This document shows, piece after piece, positions 26,098 to 33,551 of a stretch of 34,910 nucleotides of DNA. Position numbers and translations under genes: made by a program. The stretch is from Nocardia pseudovaccinii NBRC 100343 (GTDB lineage: Bacteria; Actinomycetota; Actinomycetes; Mycobacteriales; Mycobacteriaceae): the NCBI RefSeq assembly GCF_001613225.1, contig NZ_BDBY01000127.1:1-34910 (forward strand), read 5' to 3'. The first letter of the stretch is position 1. Each line of letters starts with the position of its first letter. A model generated the notes under the pieces. It searched no databases, was not told the origin of the DNA, and saw only the letters and a list, made by a program, of their open reading frames with translations.

Positions 26098-28026
26098 TTG
26101 ACCAGTGCAACCACCGACCCGACCACCTACCCGCCGGATGCGGCGTTCGCCGCGAGCGCCAATGCCGATGCGGCACTGTACGATCGCGCTGCCGCCGATC
26201 GGCTGGAGTTCTGGGCCGAGCAGGCTCGGCGGTTGCATTGGCATCGGCCGTGGACCCGGGTCCTCGACTGGAGCGACGCGCCGGTCGCGAAATGGTTCGT
26301 CGACGGCGAACTCAATGTCGCCTACAACTGTGTGGACCGGCACGTACTCGACGGATACGGCGAGCAGGTGGCCATCCATTGGGAGGGCGAACCGGGCGAC
26401 TCCCGCGATATCACCTACAGCGAGTTGCTCGCCGAAGTATCCAGGGCGGCAAACTATTTCACCGATCTCGGGCTGCGGACCGGCGATCGCGTCGCCATCT
26501 ACATGCCGATGGTGCCGGAGGCGATCGTCGCCATGCTGGCCTGCGCCCGGCTCGGCCTCACCCATTCGGTGGTATTCGCCGGATTCTCACCGACTGCCCT
26601 GCGCCAGCGGGTCGACGATGCCGGGGCCCGATTGGTGATCACCACCGATGGGCAGTGGCGCCGCGGCACCGCAGCACCGCTGAAGGCCGCCGTCGACGAG
26701 GCGCTTGCCGATGGCGAACACACCGTCGAGCGCGTACTCGTGGTGCGGCGCACCAACATCGAGGTGCCGTGGACCGAGGGCCGCGATCTGTGGTGGCACG
26801 ACACCGTCACCGACGCATCCCCCGATCACGAGGCGCAGGCCTTCGACGCCGAACATCCGCTGTTCATCCTCTACACCTCGGGCACCACCGGAAAACCCAA
26901 GGGCATCCTGCACACTACCGGCGGTTATCTCACCCAGGCCGCCTATACCCACCACAACGTCTTCGATCATCGTGCGGGACAAGACGTCTACTGGTGCACC
27001 GCTGATATCGGCTGGGTCACCGGACACAGCTATATCGTCTACGGACCGCTGGCCAACCGCACGACCCAGGTCGTCTACGAGGGCACCCCCAACTCCCCCG
27101 ATGAGCACCGGCATTTCGACATCATCGAAAAGTACGGCGTCACCATCTATTACACCGCCCCCACCCTGGTGCGGACCTTCATGAAGTGGGGTCGCGAGAT
27201 TCCGGACGCGCACGACCTGTCCTCGTTACGACTGCTCGGCAGCGTCGGCGAGCCGATCAATCCGGAGGCCTGGCGCTGGTACCGAGAGGTATTGGGCGGC
27301 AATCGGACTCCCATCGTGGACACCTGGTGGCAGACCGAGACCGGTGCGATCATGATCTCCCCGCTGCCCGGTGTGACCGCGGCCAAACCGGGTGCGGCCA
27401 TGACGCCGCTGCCCGGCATCTGCGCGAAGATCGTCGACGACGACGGCGCCGAACTCGCGCACGGCCGCTCCGGACTGCTGGTGCTTGATCAACCGTGGCC
27501 CTCGATGCTGCGCGGTATCTGGGGTGATATGGACCGGTTCCGCGAGACGTACTGGGACCGATTCGCCGACCGCGGCTGGTATTTCGCCGGTGACGGCGCC
27601 AAGTTCGACGACGGCGGCGACCTGTGGGTACTCGGCCGGGTCGACGATGTCATGAATGTCTCCGGCCACCGGATCTCCACCGCCGAGGTCGAATCCGCGC
27701 TCGTCGGACATGGCTCGGTCGCCGAGGCCGCGGTGGTCGGCGCGAACGATGCGACCACCGGGCAGGCCATCGTCGCCTTCGTCATTCTCACCGCGGGCGC
27801 GCACAATTCCGGCGATGCGCTGATCGGTGAACTGAAAGCCGCTGTCTCCCAGGAGATCAGCCCCATTGCCCGACCGAGACAGATCCATATCGTCCCGGAA
27901 CTCCCGAAAACCCGCAGCGGCAAGATCATGCGCCGCCTGCTCCGCGATGTCGCAGAGGGTCGAGAACTCGGCGATACGTCGACCCTCGTCGATCCGTTGG
28001 TCTTCGAGGCCATCGCCCGCGGATAG
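26098..28026 (+). CDS. acs: Acetyl-CoA synthetase (AMP-forming)
   Basis: Activates acetate to acetyl-CoA via acetyl-AMP. 642 residues from TTG 26098, which has GAGAGGATA about 10 nt upstream; the frame is open into the preceding symporter gene, but similarity begins after the TTG. The AMP-binding P-loop YTSGTTGKPKG starts at residue 259. DTWWQTETGAIM and the hinge region WVLGRVDDVMNVSGHRIST are present. The C-terminal PKTRSGKIMRR places the regulatory, acetylatable lysine at position 609, the same number as in Salmonella Acs. That site implies control by a Pat/Sir2-type acetylation system encoded elsewhere. It is probably transcribed with the symporter and closed by the hairpin downstream. 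Confidence 0.95.
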   Translation: MTSATTDPTTYPPDAAFAASANADAALYDRAAADRLEFWAEQARRLHWHRPWTRVLDWSDAPVAKWFVDGELNVAYNCVDRHVLDGYGEQVAIHWEGEPGDSRDITYSELLAEVSRAANYFTDLGLRTGDRVAIYMPMVPEAIVAMLACARLGLTHSVVFAGFSPTALRQRVDDAGARLVITTDGQWRRGTAAPLKAAVDEALADGEHTVERVLVVRRTNIEVPWTEGRDLWWHDTVTDASPDHEAQAFDAEHPLFILYTSGTTGKPKGILHTTGGYLTQAAYTHHNVFDHRAGQDVYWCTADIGWVTGHSYIVYGPLANRTTQVVYEGTPNSPDEHRHFDIIEKYGVTIYYTAPTLVRTFMKWGREIPDAHDLSSLRLLGSVGEPINPEAWRWYREVLGGNRTPIVDTWWQTETGAIMISPLPGVTAAKPGAAMTPLPGICAKIVDDDGAELAHGRSGLLVLDQPWPSMLRGIWGDMDRFRETYWDRFADRGWYFAGDGAKFDDGGDLWVLGRVDDVMNVSGHRISTAEVESALVGHGSVAEAAVVGANDATTGQAIVAFVILTAGAHNSGDALIGELKAAVSQEISPIARPRQIHIVPELPKTRSGKIMRRLLRDVAEGRELGDTSTLVDPLVFEAIARG

Positions 28027-28037
28027 GCGCCGCCCCC

Positions 28038-28086
28038 AGCGGCGGACCCGGCCACCACGACGATGAGGGGGACCGGGTCCGCCGCT
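28038..28086 (+). terminator. Hairpin terminator after acs
   Basis: Perfect 14-bp stem AGCGGCGGACCCGG / CCGGGTCCGCCGCT with a 21-base loop, 11 bp after the acs stop. There is no U-tract. It would insulate the acetate operon from the esterase gene. Confidence 0.7.
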
Positions 28087-28137
28087 TCGCCTCGGCCGAC
28101 TCGCCGCCGAGATCGCGGCGCGAACTCGGCACCCGGC

Positions 28138-28143
28138 TAGAAT
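28138..28143 (+). promoter_or_regulatory. Candidate -10 (TAGAAT) for leaderless esterase gene
   Basis: TAGAAT ends 7 nt before GTG 28151, the spacing for a transcript starting at the start codon. No Shine-Dalgarno is visible. Confidence 0.5.
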
Positions 28144-28150
28144 TCGCGAC

Positions 28151-29095
28151 GTGCGAATTGCCGCGCTCCGCCTCTGCGCTGTCGTCGGCGCCATCCTGAT
28201 CGCCACCACTTGTCTGCTGCTCGGTGCATCGCGCGCGCAAGCCATGGCAGACAAACGCTGCTACACCAACGCCGCGGGCACCCGCTGCTACTACCTGCAT
28301 GTACCACCGGGCAGCAGTGTGGGTAGGCCGCTCATGGTGTACCTGCACGGTTGCAACGACCCGCTCACCGAGGCCCAACCGAGGGGGTTCTCGCTCACCC
28401 GGGTCGCCGACGAAATGGGTTTCGTACTCGCCTATCCGATCCAGGATCAGGCGGCGAACAAAGACTCCTGCTGGAACTGGGACAAGGCCGAGGACCGCGA
28501 ACGCGGCCGGGGCGAGCCGTCGATCATCGCGGGCATCACCACTACGCTCATCGATGAATTCCAACTCGATCGCTCGCGGGTCTATCTCGGCGGATACTCC
28601 GCGGGTGGCGCGATGACCACCAATCTGGGCGCCAACTACCCGGACCTCTACGCGGCGATCGCCCCGATGGCCGGTGCGCCGTATCGCTCCGAACTCGGTG
28701 GCCAAGTGATCATCGACGCGATGGCCGCACGTGCCCGCCCGATGCCGACATACTTCCTGCAGACCCTCTTCGACGAGATCAGCAACTACGTGATCGGCCG
28801 CACCAACCTCGCACAGTGGCGCGAAGCCGATAACCTCGCGGATCCGGGTTCGATGCCGACCCTGCCGACGCGTCAGGAAGTTCTCGCCGCCGGACCGGGT
28901 CTTCCGATCCCGCTCACCGTCGAGCACTACCAGAGTCCGCGCGGATGTGAACTGGCGCAATTCACCACACCGCTGCTCGCCGAGCACGCGATAGGGGCAC
29001 GCGTCGTTCAGGATGACGGGGGCATCGAGGTCCAGCGCAACCTGATGCGTTTTCTGCTCGCCCACCGCATGACCGCACCCCACCAAGCCTGTTAG
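28151..29095 (+). CDS. Secreted PHB-depolymerase-type esterase (LpqC/feruloyl esterase-like)
   Basis: 314 residues. Signal peptide: hydrophobic segment about 9-27 (LCAVVGAILIATTCLLLGAS) with a probable cut after SRAQA, near residue 32. The mature part is an alpha/beta hydrolase of the esterase_phb family: oxyanion strand RPLMVYLHGCNDP, nucleophile Ser150 in LGGYSAGGAMTTNLGANYPD and the following IAPMAGAPY. Cysteine pairs (CYTNAAGTRCYY and others) suit an exported protein. Family members act on short polyesters, feruloyl or acetyl esters; the real substrate is not known. Position just after acs invites a link with releasing short acids for uptake, but a terminator and a separate promoter lie between. 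Confidence 0.85.
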   Translation: MRIAALRLCAVVGAILIATTCLLLGASRAQAMADKRCYTNAAGTRCYYLHVPPGSSVGRPLMVYLHGCNDPLTEAQPRGFSLTRVADEMGFVLAYPIQDQAANKDSCWNWDKAEDRERGRGEPSIIAGITTTLIDEFQLDRSRVYLGGYSAGGAMTTNLGANYPDLYAAIAPMAGAPYRSELGGQVIIDAMAARARPMPTYFLQTLFDEISNYVIGRTNLAQWREADNLADPGSMPTLPTRQEVLAAGPGLPIPLTVEHYQSPRGCELAQFTTPLLAEHAIGARVVQDDGGIEVQRNLMRFLLAHRMTAPHQAC

Positions 29096-29114
29096 TCGAC
29101 GAAGTCTCGGATAC

Positions 29115-29300
29115 CGCGGTGCGCGACAGCGTTCGCGCAGTGGATATTCGCGCACGAATACTGCGAGATCGCCCGCGGCTTCACGATATTCACCCAGCGA
29201 AAGCCGCGCCTCGGCCAATTCCTCGACTGCGACCAAGCGCTGCTCCTGGAGCTGAGCGATGACAGCCCTGGCGAAGATCCAGGCCCGCCACACCGACCCG
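29115..29300 (-). pseudogene. Relic of a BTAD (SARP/AfsR-type) regulator domain
   Basis: A minus-strand frame reads VWRAWIFARAVIAQLQEQ, then RLVAVEELAEARLSLGEY and AVFVREYPLRER. This is the recognisable core of the bacterial transcriptional activator domain (family pattern: arginine-rich helix, AxED..EA.LALG, EHPLRERLR). About 60 residues survive. The similarity stops right after the LRER motif, and no OmpR-type helix-turn-helix or remaining BTAD repeats are found on either side, so it is a fragment, not a gene. It fills most of the 339-bp gap 29096-29434; I see nothing else there. Confidence 0.6.
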
Positions 29301-29434
29301 GCGGTAAGAACCGACACGTCTCGAGACACGCCGCTCAACGGCTGCCGCGAGTGCGCTGTTTGAACCGTTCGACGGGTTCACCACGTAGTCAATGCGAACG
29401 GCGGCGCCTGGTGGCCGCGCATCGAGGAGACCCT

Positions 29435-30091
29435 ATGAAACGACTGGGACCGTGGCTCACCCTCGCGGCAGTGGCCGTACTCGGCCTCGTCCTACTGGTC
29501 ATCAATATGTCCAAGGACACCGACCCACCGGCCGCGAATACGAATGCGGTGGTCACAACCAACCCCGTGGCCACGACACAGCCGCCGCTACCGACCACCA
29601 CTGCGGCTGTTCCATTTCCCGGCAAGGCCGACTATGTGGGCACCATCCCGCTCGCCTCCGGCGGCACCATCGCACTCGAGATCACCGTCGCGGGCGACAA
29701 GGCCATCGCCTATGCCTGTGACGGCAAGAGCATCGAGTCCTGGCTGCGAGGTCCGGCCACGAACGGGTCCTTGCGGCTGACAGGCAAAGACGAGGCGAAA
29801 CTGACCGGCGCCTTCGACGGCAAGGCGGTGCACGGGACGCTCTGGATCGGCGGCAAGCAGTGGAGCTACACCGCGAATCCGGTGCAACCACCCGCCGGAC
29901 TCTATGTCTACAGCGAGGCGGGCACCCGCCAGAGCTGGATCGTCGATGCGAACGGCGGAGTCACCGGCGTCCAACGCAATCCCGACGGCTCCACCACCCC
30001 TGCCGTCGGTCTCGCGCCCGACGCGACGGCCATCGTCAACGGCAAAAAGGTAACCGCGAACAAGGTAAGTGGTGGTGACAGTGTCGGCTGA
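29435..30091 (+). CDS. Membrane-anchored exported protein of unknown function
   Basis: 218 residues from ATG 29435, with GAGGAGA 5 nt upstream. One N-terminal helix (WLTLAAVAVLGLVLLVINM, residues 7-25) with a short basic cytosolic start, then a Thr/Pro/Ala linker (about 30-62). A beta-rich, Gly-rich external domain of about 150 residues follows, with blocks such as ADYVGTIPLASGGTIALEI, KAIAYACDGKSIESWL and GLYVYSEAGTRQSWIVDANG. I do not recognise the family. It overlaps the DUF6529 gene by about 17 nt and that is followed by a Rieske lipoprotein, so it is probably an extracytoplasmic partner of that redox pair. Confidence 0.8.
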   Translation: MKRLGPWLTLAAVAVLGLVLLVINMSKDTDPPAANTNAVVTTNPVATTQPPLPTTTAAVPFPGKADYVGTIPLASGGTIALEITVAGDKAIAYACDGKSIESWLRGPATNGSLRLTGKDEAKLTGAFDGKAVHGTLWIGGKQWSYTANPVQPPAGLYVYSEAGTRQSWIVDANGGVTGVQRNPDGSTTPAVGLAPDATAIVNGKKVTANKVSGGDSVG

Positions 30092-30665
30092 TCGAGAAGC
30101 GCCGACGGTCCGGGTGAATCCGGGCCGAGCGTCGGCGGCGGCCATCGTCATTCCGCTGCTCGTCGGCGCGGCAGTCTCGGTGCTGCTGGGCGTCTACGCG
30201 AAACAGCATGACCCACGGTTCTTTTCGATCAATGTGGCCGGATTCTCCAGTCCGGTCGCGGTGAAGACCTGGCTGGCCACCCTGGCGACCGCACTCGCGC
30301 TGTTCCAATTGATTTCCGCGCTGACCATGTACGGCAAGCTCGGCGCGATCTTCCCGAAGACTCCGTCCTGGATCGCACCCGCGCATGTCTGGTCGGGCCG
30401 ACTCGCCGTCCTCGTCACCGTCCCGGTCGCCGTGCATTGCCTGTTCGCCTTGGGTTTTCAGGACTACGAAAACCGCGTACTCATCCATTCCCTGCTCGGT
30501 TGCTTCTTTTATGGAGCATTCGTCGCCAAGATGCTGCTGCTGACCCGAAAGGGCCTGCCCGGCTGGGTCATTCCCGTCGCGGGCGGCCTGGTACTCGTCG
30601 GGCTGACCGGCCTCTGGCTCACCTCGGCCCTGTGGTTCTTCCAGCACAACGGCATCACCTTCTGA
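30075..30665 (+). CDS. DUF6529 five-helix membrane protein, candidate b-type haem protein
   Basis: 196 residues from GTG 30075; three GTG codons in a row (30069, 30072, 30075) leave the exact start open, and AAGG lies about 12 nt upstream. Five membrane helices are predicted (about 19-41, 62-82, 104-126, 136-156, 163-187). Histidines fall at helix ends: His104 (APAHVWSGR), His121 (PVAVHCLF) and His138 (VLIHSLLGC). His121 and His138 end up on the same membrane side and could ligate one haem b; this is an inference from spacing. The family has no established function that I know. The start overlaps the exported-protein gene; a Rieske protein gene begins 12 bp after the stop. Confidence 0.82.
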   Translation: MTVSADREAPTVRVNPGRASAAAIVIPLLVGAAVSVLLGVYAKQHDPRFFSINVAGFSSPVAVKTWLATLATALALFQLISALTMYGKLGAIFPKTPSWIAPAHVWSGRLAVLVTVPVAVHCLFALGFQDYENRVLIHSLLGCFFYGAFVAKMLLLTRKGLPGWVIPVAGGLVLVGLTGLWLTSALWFFQHNGITF

Positions 30666-30677
30666 TCGGAGTCCGAT

Positions 30678-31133
30678 ATGACCAACGATGATCTCGTCCT
30701 CGACCGCCGCCGCGTCGTAATCGCGGGCGCCGGGGCAGCGGCCGCCATGGCCGCGCTGACCGCATGCACCACCTACGGCAAGACCGACGCCCCCGCGGCC
30801 GAACCACCCAGGGCCGCCGCCGGATCGACCGGACCGAATGTCTCCGCCGGAGGGCCGAATGCCATCGCCACCACTGCCGAGGTGCCGGTCGGCGGTGGTG
30901 TGATCAAGGGCGATGTGGTGGTGACCCAGCCGAATGCCGGTTCCTTCGTCGGCCTGTCCTCGACCTGCACACATGCGGGCTGCAAGGTCGCGACGGTTTC
31001 CGGCGGCACCATCAACTGTGCCTGCCACGGCAGCAAATTCGGTCTAGACGGCTCGGTCGTCAACGGCCCGGCCACCCAGCCGCTCGCCCCGAAATCCGTT
31101 CACGTCGAGGGCGACTCGATCGTGCTGGGATAA
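30678..31133 (+). CDS. Tat-exported Rieske [2Fe-2S] lipoprotein
   Basis: 151 residues. The N-terminus combines a twin-arginine motif (LDRRRVVIAGAGAAAAM) with a lipobox (LTAC, Cys about residue 30), indicating a folded protein exported by Tat and lipid-anchored outside. After a Pro/Ala linker the Rieske domain has CTHAGC and CACHGSKFGLDGSVVNGPA. Cluster ligands are Cys97, His99, Cys114 and His117, with Cys102-Cys116 as the usual disulfide. It is a small, single-domain electron carrier and not the bc1-complex QcrA, which is larger with three helices. It follows the DUF6529 gene by 12 bp with GGAG 7-10 nt before the ATG, and a hairpin ends the operon. Confidence 0.93.
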   Translation: MTNDDLVLDRRRVVIAGAGAAAAMAALTACTTYGKTDAPAAEPPRAAAGSTGPNVSAGGPNAIATTAEVPVGGGVIKGDVVVTQPNAGSFVGLSSTCTHAGCKVATVSGGTINCACHGSKFGLDGSVVNGPATQPLAPKSVHVEGDSIVLG

Positions 31134-31142
31134 GCAGCACGC

Positions 31143-31178
31143 GATCTGCCGCGCGGCACACCGACCGCGCGGCAGATC
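31143..31178. terminator. Bidirectional hairpin terminator between Rieske and VOC genes
   Basis: Perfect 14-bp stem GATCTGCCGCGCGG / CCGCGCGGCAGATC with an 8-base loop, placed between two convergent stop codons (31131-31133 and 31189). It can serve both directions. No U-tract. Confidence 0.75.
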
Positions 31179-31188
31179 ACACAAACGC

Positions 31189-31656
31189 TCAGGCCCCGCC
31201 GAACAATTCGGCCATCCGCCGGTCCATCTCATCCGGCGGCACATCCTCGACGTGCGTGGCCACGGTCCACCGGTGGCCCCACGGATCCTCGAACGCACCA
31301 CTGCGGTCACCGTAGAACTGGGTGGTCATCGGGGTGAGCTCCTTGGCGCCCGCGGCGAGGGCGGCGCTGAAAGCGGCATCGGCGTCCTCGACATAGACGT
31401 AGAGATTGACCGGCGTGCCGCCGACCGTCTTCGGGTCGAGGAAATCCATATCGGGGGCCGGATCGCCGACCATGATGAGCGAATTGCCGAACGTGAGCTC
31501 GCAGTGTGCGATCTTGCCCTCCGGTCCAGGCATGCGCATTCGCTCCGATGCGCCGAAAATATTCTTGTAGAAGTCGATGGCGGCAGCGGCCCCATCGATT
31601 GCCAATCCCGGCGAGACCACCGGATAACCCTCGGGGATCGGTTTCACATCGGACAT
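31189..31656 (-). CDS. VOC-superfamily (glyoxalase/PhnB-like) protein
   Basis: 155 residues made of two beta-alpha-beta-beta-beta modules: YPVVSPGLAIDGAAAAIDFY...FGNSLIMVGDP and VNLYVYVEDADAAFSAALAAG...GAFEDPWGHRWTVATHVEDV. The C-terminal PPDEMDRRMAELFGG is typical of the PhnB/YdfO-like subgroup. Candidate metal ligands are a His in AHCELTFG and a Glu in AFEDPWGH. Members include dioxygenases, isomerases and drug-binding proteins; which one this is cannot be told. GGAGG lies 6 nt before the ATG on the minus strand. It is convergent with the Rieske gene and 93 bp downstream of the lipoprotein gene on the same strand. Confidence 0.85.
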   Translation of the reverse strand: MSDVKPIPEGYPVVSPGLAIDGAAAAIDFYKNIFGASERMRMPGPEGKIAHCELTFGNSLIMVGDPAPDMDFLDPKTVGGTPVNLYVYVEDADAAFSAALAAGAKELTPMTTQFYGDRSGAFEDPWGHRWTVATHVEDVPPDEMDRRMAELFGGA

Positions 31657-31749
31657 GGGATACCTCCGATCGAGGCGTTTGTCGGACAGGTGCGAGCCTA
31701 TTCCTCACCCGTAAGACGACATGCCTGATCGGCACAAACAGCTACGGAC

Positions 31750-32703
31750 TCATTCGTTCCAGGTGACCTGCGTATTGATCGTCTGCTGCAGCATGCTCGC
31801 GCTGCGCGGGTCGCGGTAGGCCTGGTGTCCGCCGACCGTGATCGAGCCCGCGACCGGCAGCGGCAGGCCCAGGTCGACGGTGATCGTGCCCGAACCCTGC
31901 ATGACGTAATCCTTGATGTCGAGGGTGCCCGCATTATTGGGTAGCGACCACACCTGCGACTTCGGTTTCTGGGTCACCTCGAGTTCGATGGTCAGCCGGT
32001 CGCCCTCACGCTTGGTCAGCGTGGCGGTGGTCACCTGATCGAGTGCGACACCACCGTCGACCTCCTGCCGCACCGTCCACACCGCACCCTCACCGACCGG
32101 TTCGTCCGGAAAGGTGATCGAACGGTAGACCGCCTGGTAGAAGGCCTGCTCCAAGGCTGCGCGGGCGTTATTGGAGGTGTCCGGTGCCGGGGCGAGCCGC
32201 AGCGCGGTGATCGCGCCGAGTTCGCTCATATCGAATCCGGCATGCGAACCATCGGCGGCGGTGAGCGCCTTGGCCAGCGACGGATCCGGGGTCGAAATGG
32301 TGCCGAGAGTCAACTCGACACCGTCACCGTCGGTCTGCGCCATCATCGGAATCGTCAATGCGGGCGACGAGAAATCGCTCGGCGGCTGATCATTGATCTG
32401 CTGCTCGATGTGGTGATCGGTGCGCAGCGTCACCTGCTGCACCGTGCCCGCCGGATAGCCGGGACGCAGCAGCGATCGCGGCTCCTCACCCGCCGAGACC
32501 ACAGTGGCGACCGCGGCCGAAATCGGCACGGTCACTTCCTTGCCGATGCCGACCGGCTCGGTGCTGTCGGCATCGACGCGCGAATCGGCACCGTCACTAC
32601 AGCCGACACCGAACGCGGACAGTCCGACCGCGAGCACCACCAGAAGCGCACCCGAGCGCGCGATTCGGGGTACGTGGGAGGAAGACAACACCGTCACGAG
32701 CAT
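31750..32703 (-). CDS. Secreted lipoprotein, beta-rich, function unknown
   Basis: Up to 317 residues. The signal peptide hydrophobic core [17 protein letters not shown] ends in the lipobox FGVGC (Cys about residue 35), so it is a lipid-anchored exported protein. The mature part has repeated beta-type stretches ([68 protein letters not shown]). The ordering resembles actinobacterial lipoproteins annotated DUF6263, but I am not certain. ATG 32703 is one possible start; TACTCT (32705-32710, minus strand) lies 7 nt before the in-frame GTG at 32697, which would make a leaderless start there. It is divergent from lspA, the enzyme that would cleave its signal peptide. Confidence 0.82.
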   Translation of the reverse strand: MLVTVLSSSHVPRIARSGALLVVLAVGLSAFGVGCSDGADSRVDADSTEPVGIGKEVTVPISAAVATVVSAGEEPRSLLRPGYPAGTVQQVTLRTDHHIEQQINDQPPSDFSSPALTIPMMAQTDGDGVELTLGTISTPDPSLAKALTAADGSHAGFDMSELGAITALRLAPAPDTSNNARAALEQAFYQAVYRSITFPDEPVGEGAVWTVRQEVDGGVALDQVTTATLTKREGDRLTIELEVTQKPKSQVWSLPNNAGTLDIKDYVMQGSGTITVDLGLPLPVAGSITVGGHQAYRDPRSASMLQQTINTQVTWNE

Positions 32704-32792
32704 CAGAGTACGACCGCTTCCTGAGTGTCAGCTGGGACATGCGGGTGACCGCGTGCGTAGCGCAAATCGTTACTCGAGAGATGATGGTCGGC

Positions 32793-33482
32793 GTGAGTGA
32801 CGACCGGCCGCCCGAGGACAAGCCCGCCGATAGCGCGATGCCACCCAGCGACGACGCAGAAAATCCGACCCCGACCGCCGATCCGGGGAAGCCCGCCGCA
32901 CCGCTGCGGCTACGCACGCTGCTGATCATCGCCGCGGTATTGCTCGGCCTCGACCTGCTCACCAAGACCATCGTGGTGGCCGAGCTGACCCCGGGCGATC
33001 CGGTGCCGATCATCGGCGATTTCGCGCGATTGTCGCTGGTACGCAACCCGGGCGCGGCATTCTCGATGGCCACCGGCATGACCTGGCTGCTGACCCTGGT
33101 CGCCGCGGCCGTGGTGATCGGGGTGATCCGCATCGGTCGCACGCTGCGCTCGCTGTGGTGGGCGATCGGACTCGGCATGGTGCTCGGCGGCGCGCTCGGC
33201 AATCTGGTCGACCGGTTGTTCCGCGCGCCCGGACCACTGCAGGGACATGTGGTGGACTTCATCGCCGTCGGCTGGTGGCCGGTATTCAATCTGGCCGACT
33301 CCTCGATCGTGTGCGGCGCGATCCTGCTGGTGGTGCTGACGGTCTTCGGCTTCGAACCCGACGGCACACGCGCCGGACACCGCCACCCCGAAGCGACCGC
33401 CACCGAGACCGCCGCGAAGCCGGACGAGCCCTCGGACAACGGCGCCAACGGTGCGGCCAGCAGCAAGGGGAATGCGGCGTGA
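32793..33482 (+). CDS. lspA: Lipoprotein signal peptidase (signal peptidase II)
   Basis: An integral membrane aspartyl protease that cleaves prolipoproteins before the lipid-modified Cys. 229 residues from GTG 32793; in-frame ATGs at 32781 and 32784 are alternatives. A hydrophilic Pro/Asp N-terminal tail (about 40 residues) is followed by four membrane helices. Catalytic aspartates are Asp140 in [18 protein letters not shown] and Asp169 in [10 protein letters not shown]; the family box [12 protein letters not shown] is present. The C-terminal extension is hydrophilic ([20 protein letters not shown]). From memory it matches M. tuberculosis Rv1539 throughout and is followed, as there, by the RluD-type gene. 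The stop TGA is part of the GGCGTGAG repeat discussed separately. Confidence 0.95.
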   Translation: MSDDRPPEDKPADSAMPPSDDAENPTPTADPGKPAAPLRLRTLLIIAAVLLGLDLLTKTIVVAELTPGDPVPIIGDFARLSLVRNPGAAFSMATGMTWLLTLVAAAVVIGVIRIGRTLRSLWWAIGLGMVLGGALGNLVDRLFRAPGPLQGHVVDFIAVGWWPVFNLADSSIVCGAILLVVLTVFGFEPDGTRAGHRHPEATATETAAKPDEPSDNGANGAASSKGNAA

Positions 33483-33551
33483 GCGAGCGAACCATGTCAC
33501 AGCGAGCTTCGCTCACGCCGGAACCGAGCGCCAGCGAGGTGCAGGCGTGAG
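33476..33551. repeat. 68-bp palindromic insertion between lspA and rluD, flanked by GGCGTGAG
   Basis: GGCGTGAG occurs at 33476-33483, over the lspA stop, and again at 33544-33551, over the rluD start. Between them is a segment rich in GCGAGC-type units, with an 11-bp perfect inverted repeat: GGCGTGAGCGA (33476-33486) against TCGCTCACGCC (33509-33519). Removing one repeat unit would restore a GTGA overlap of lspA stop and rluD start. Confidence 0.7.
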
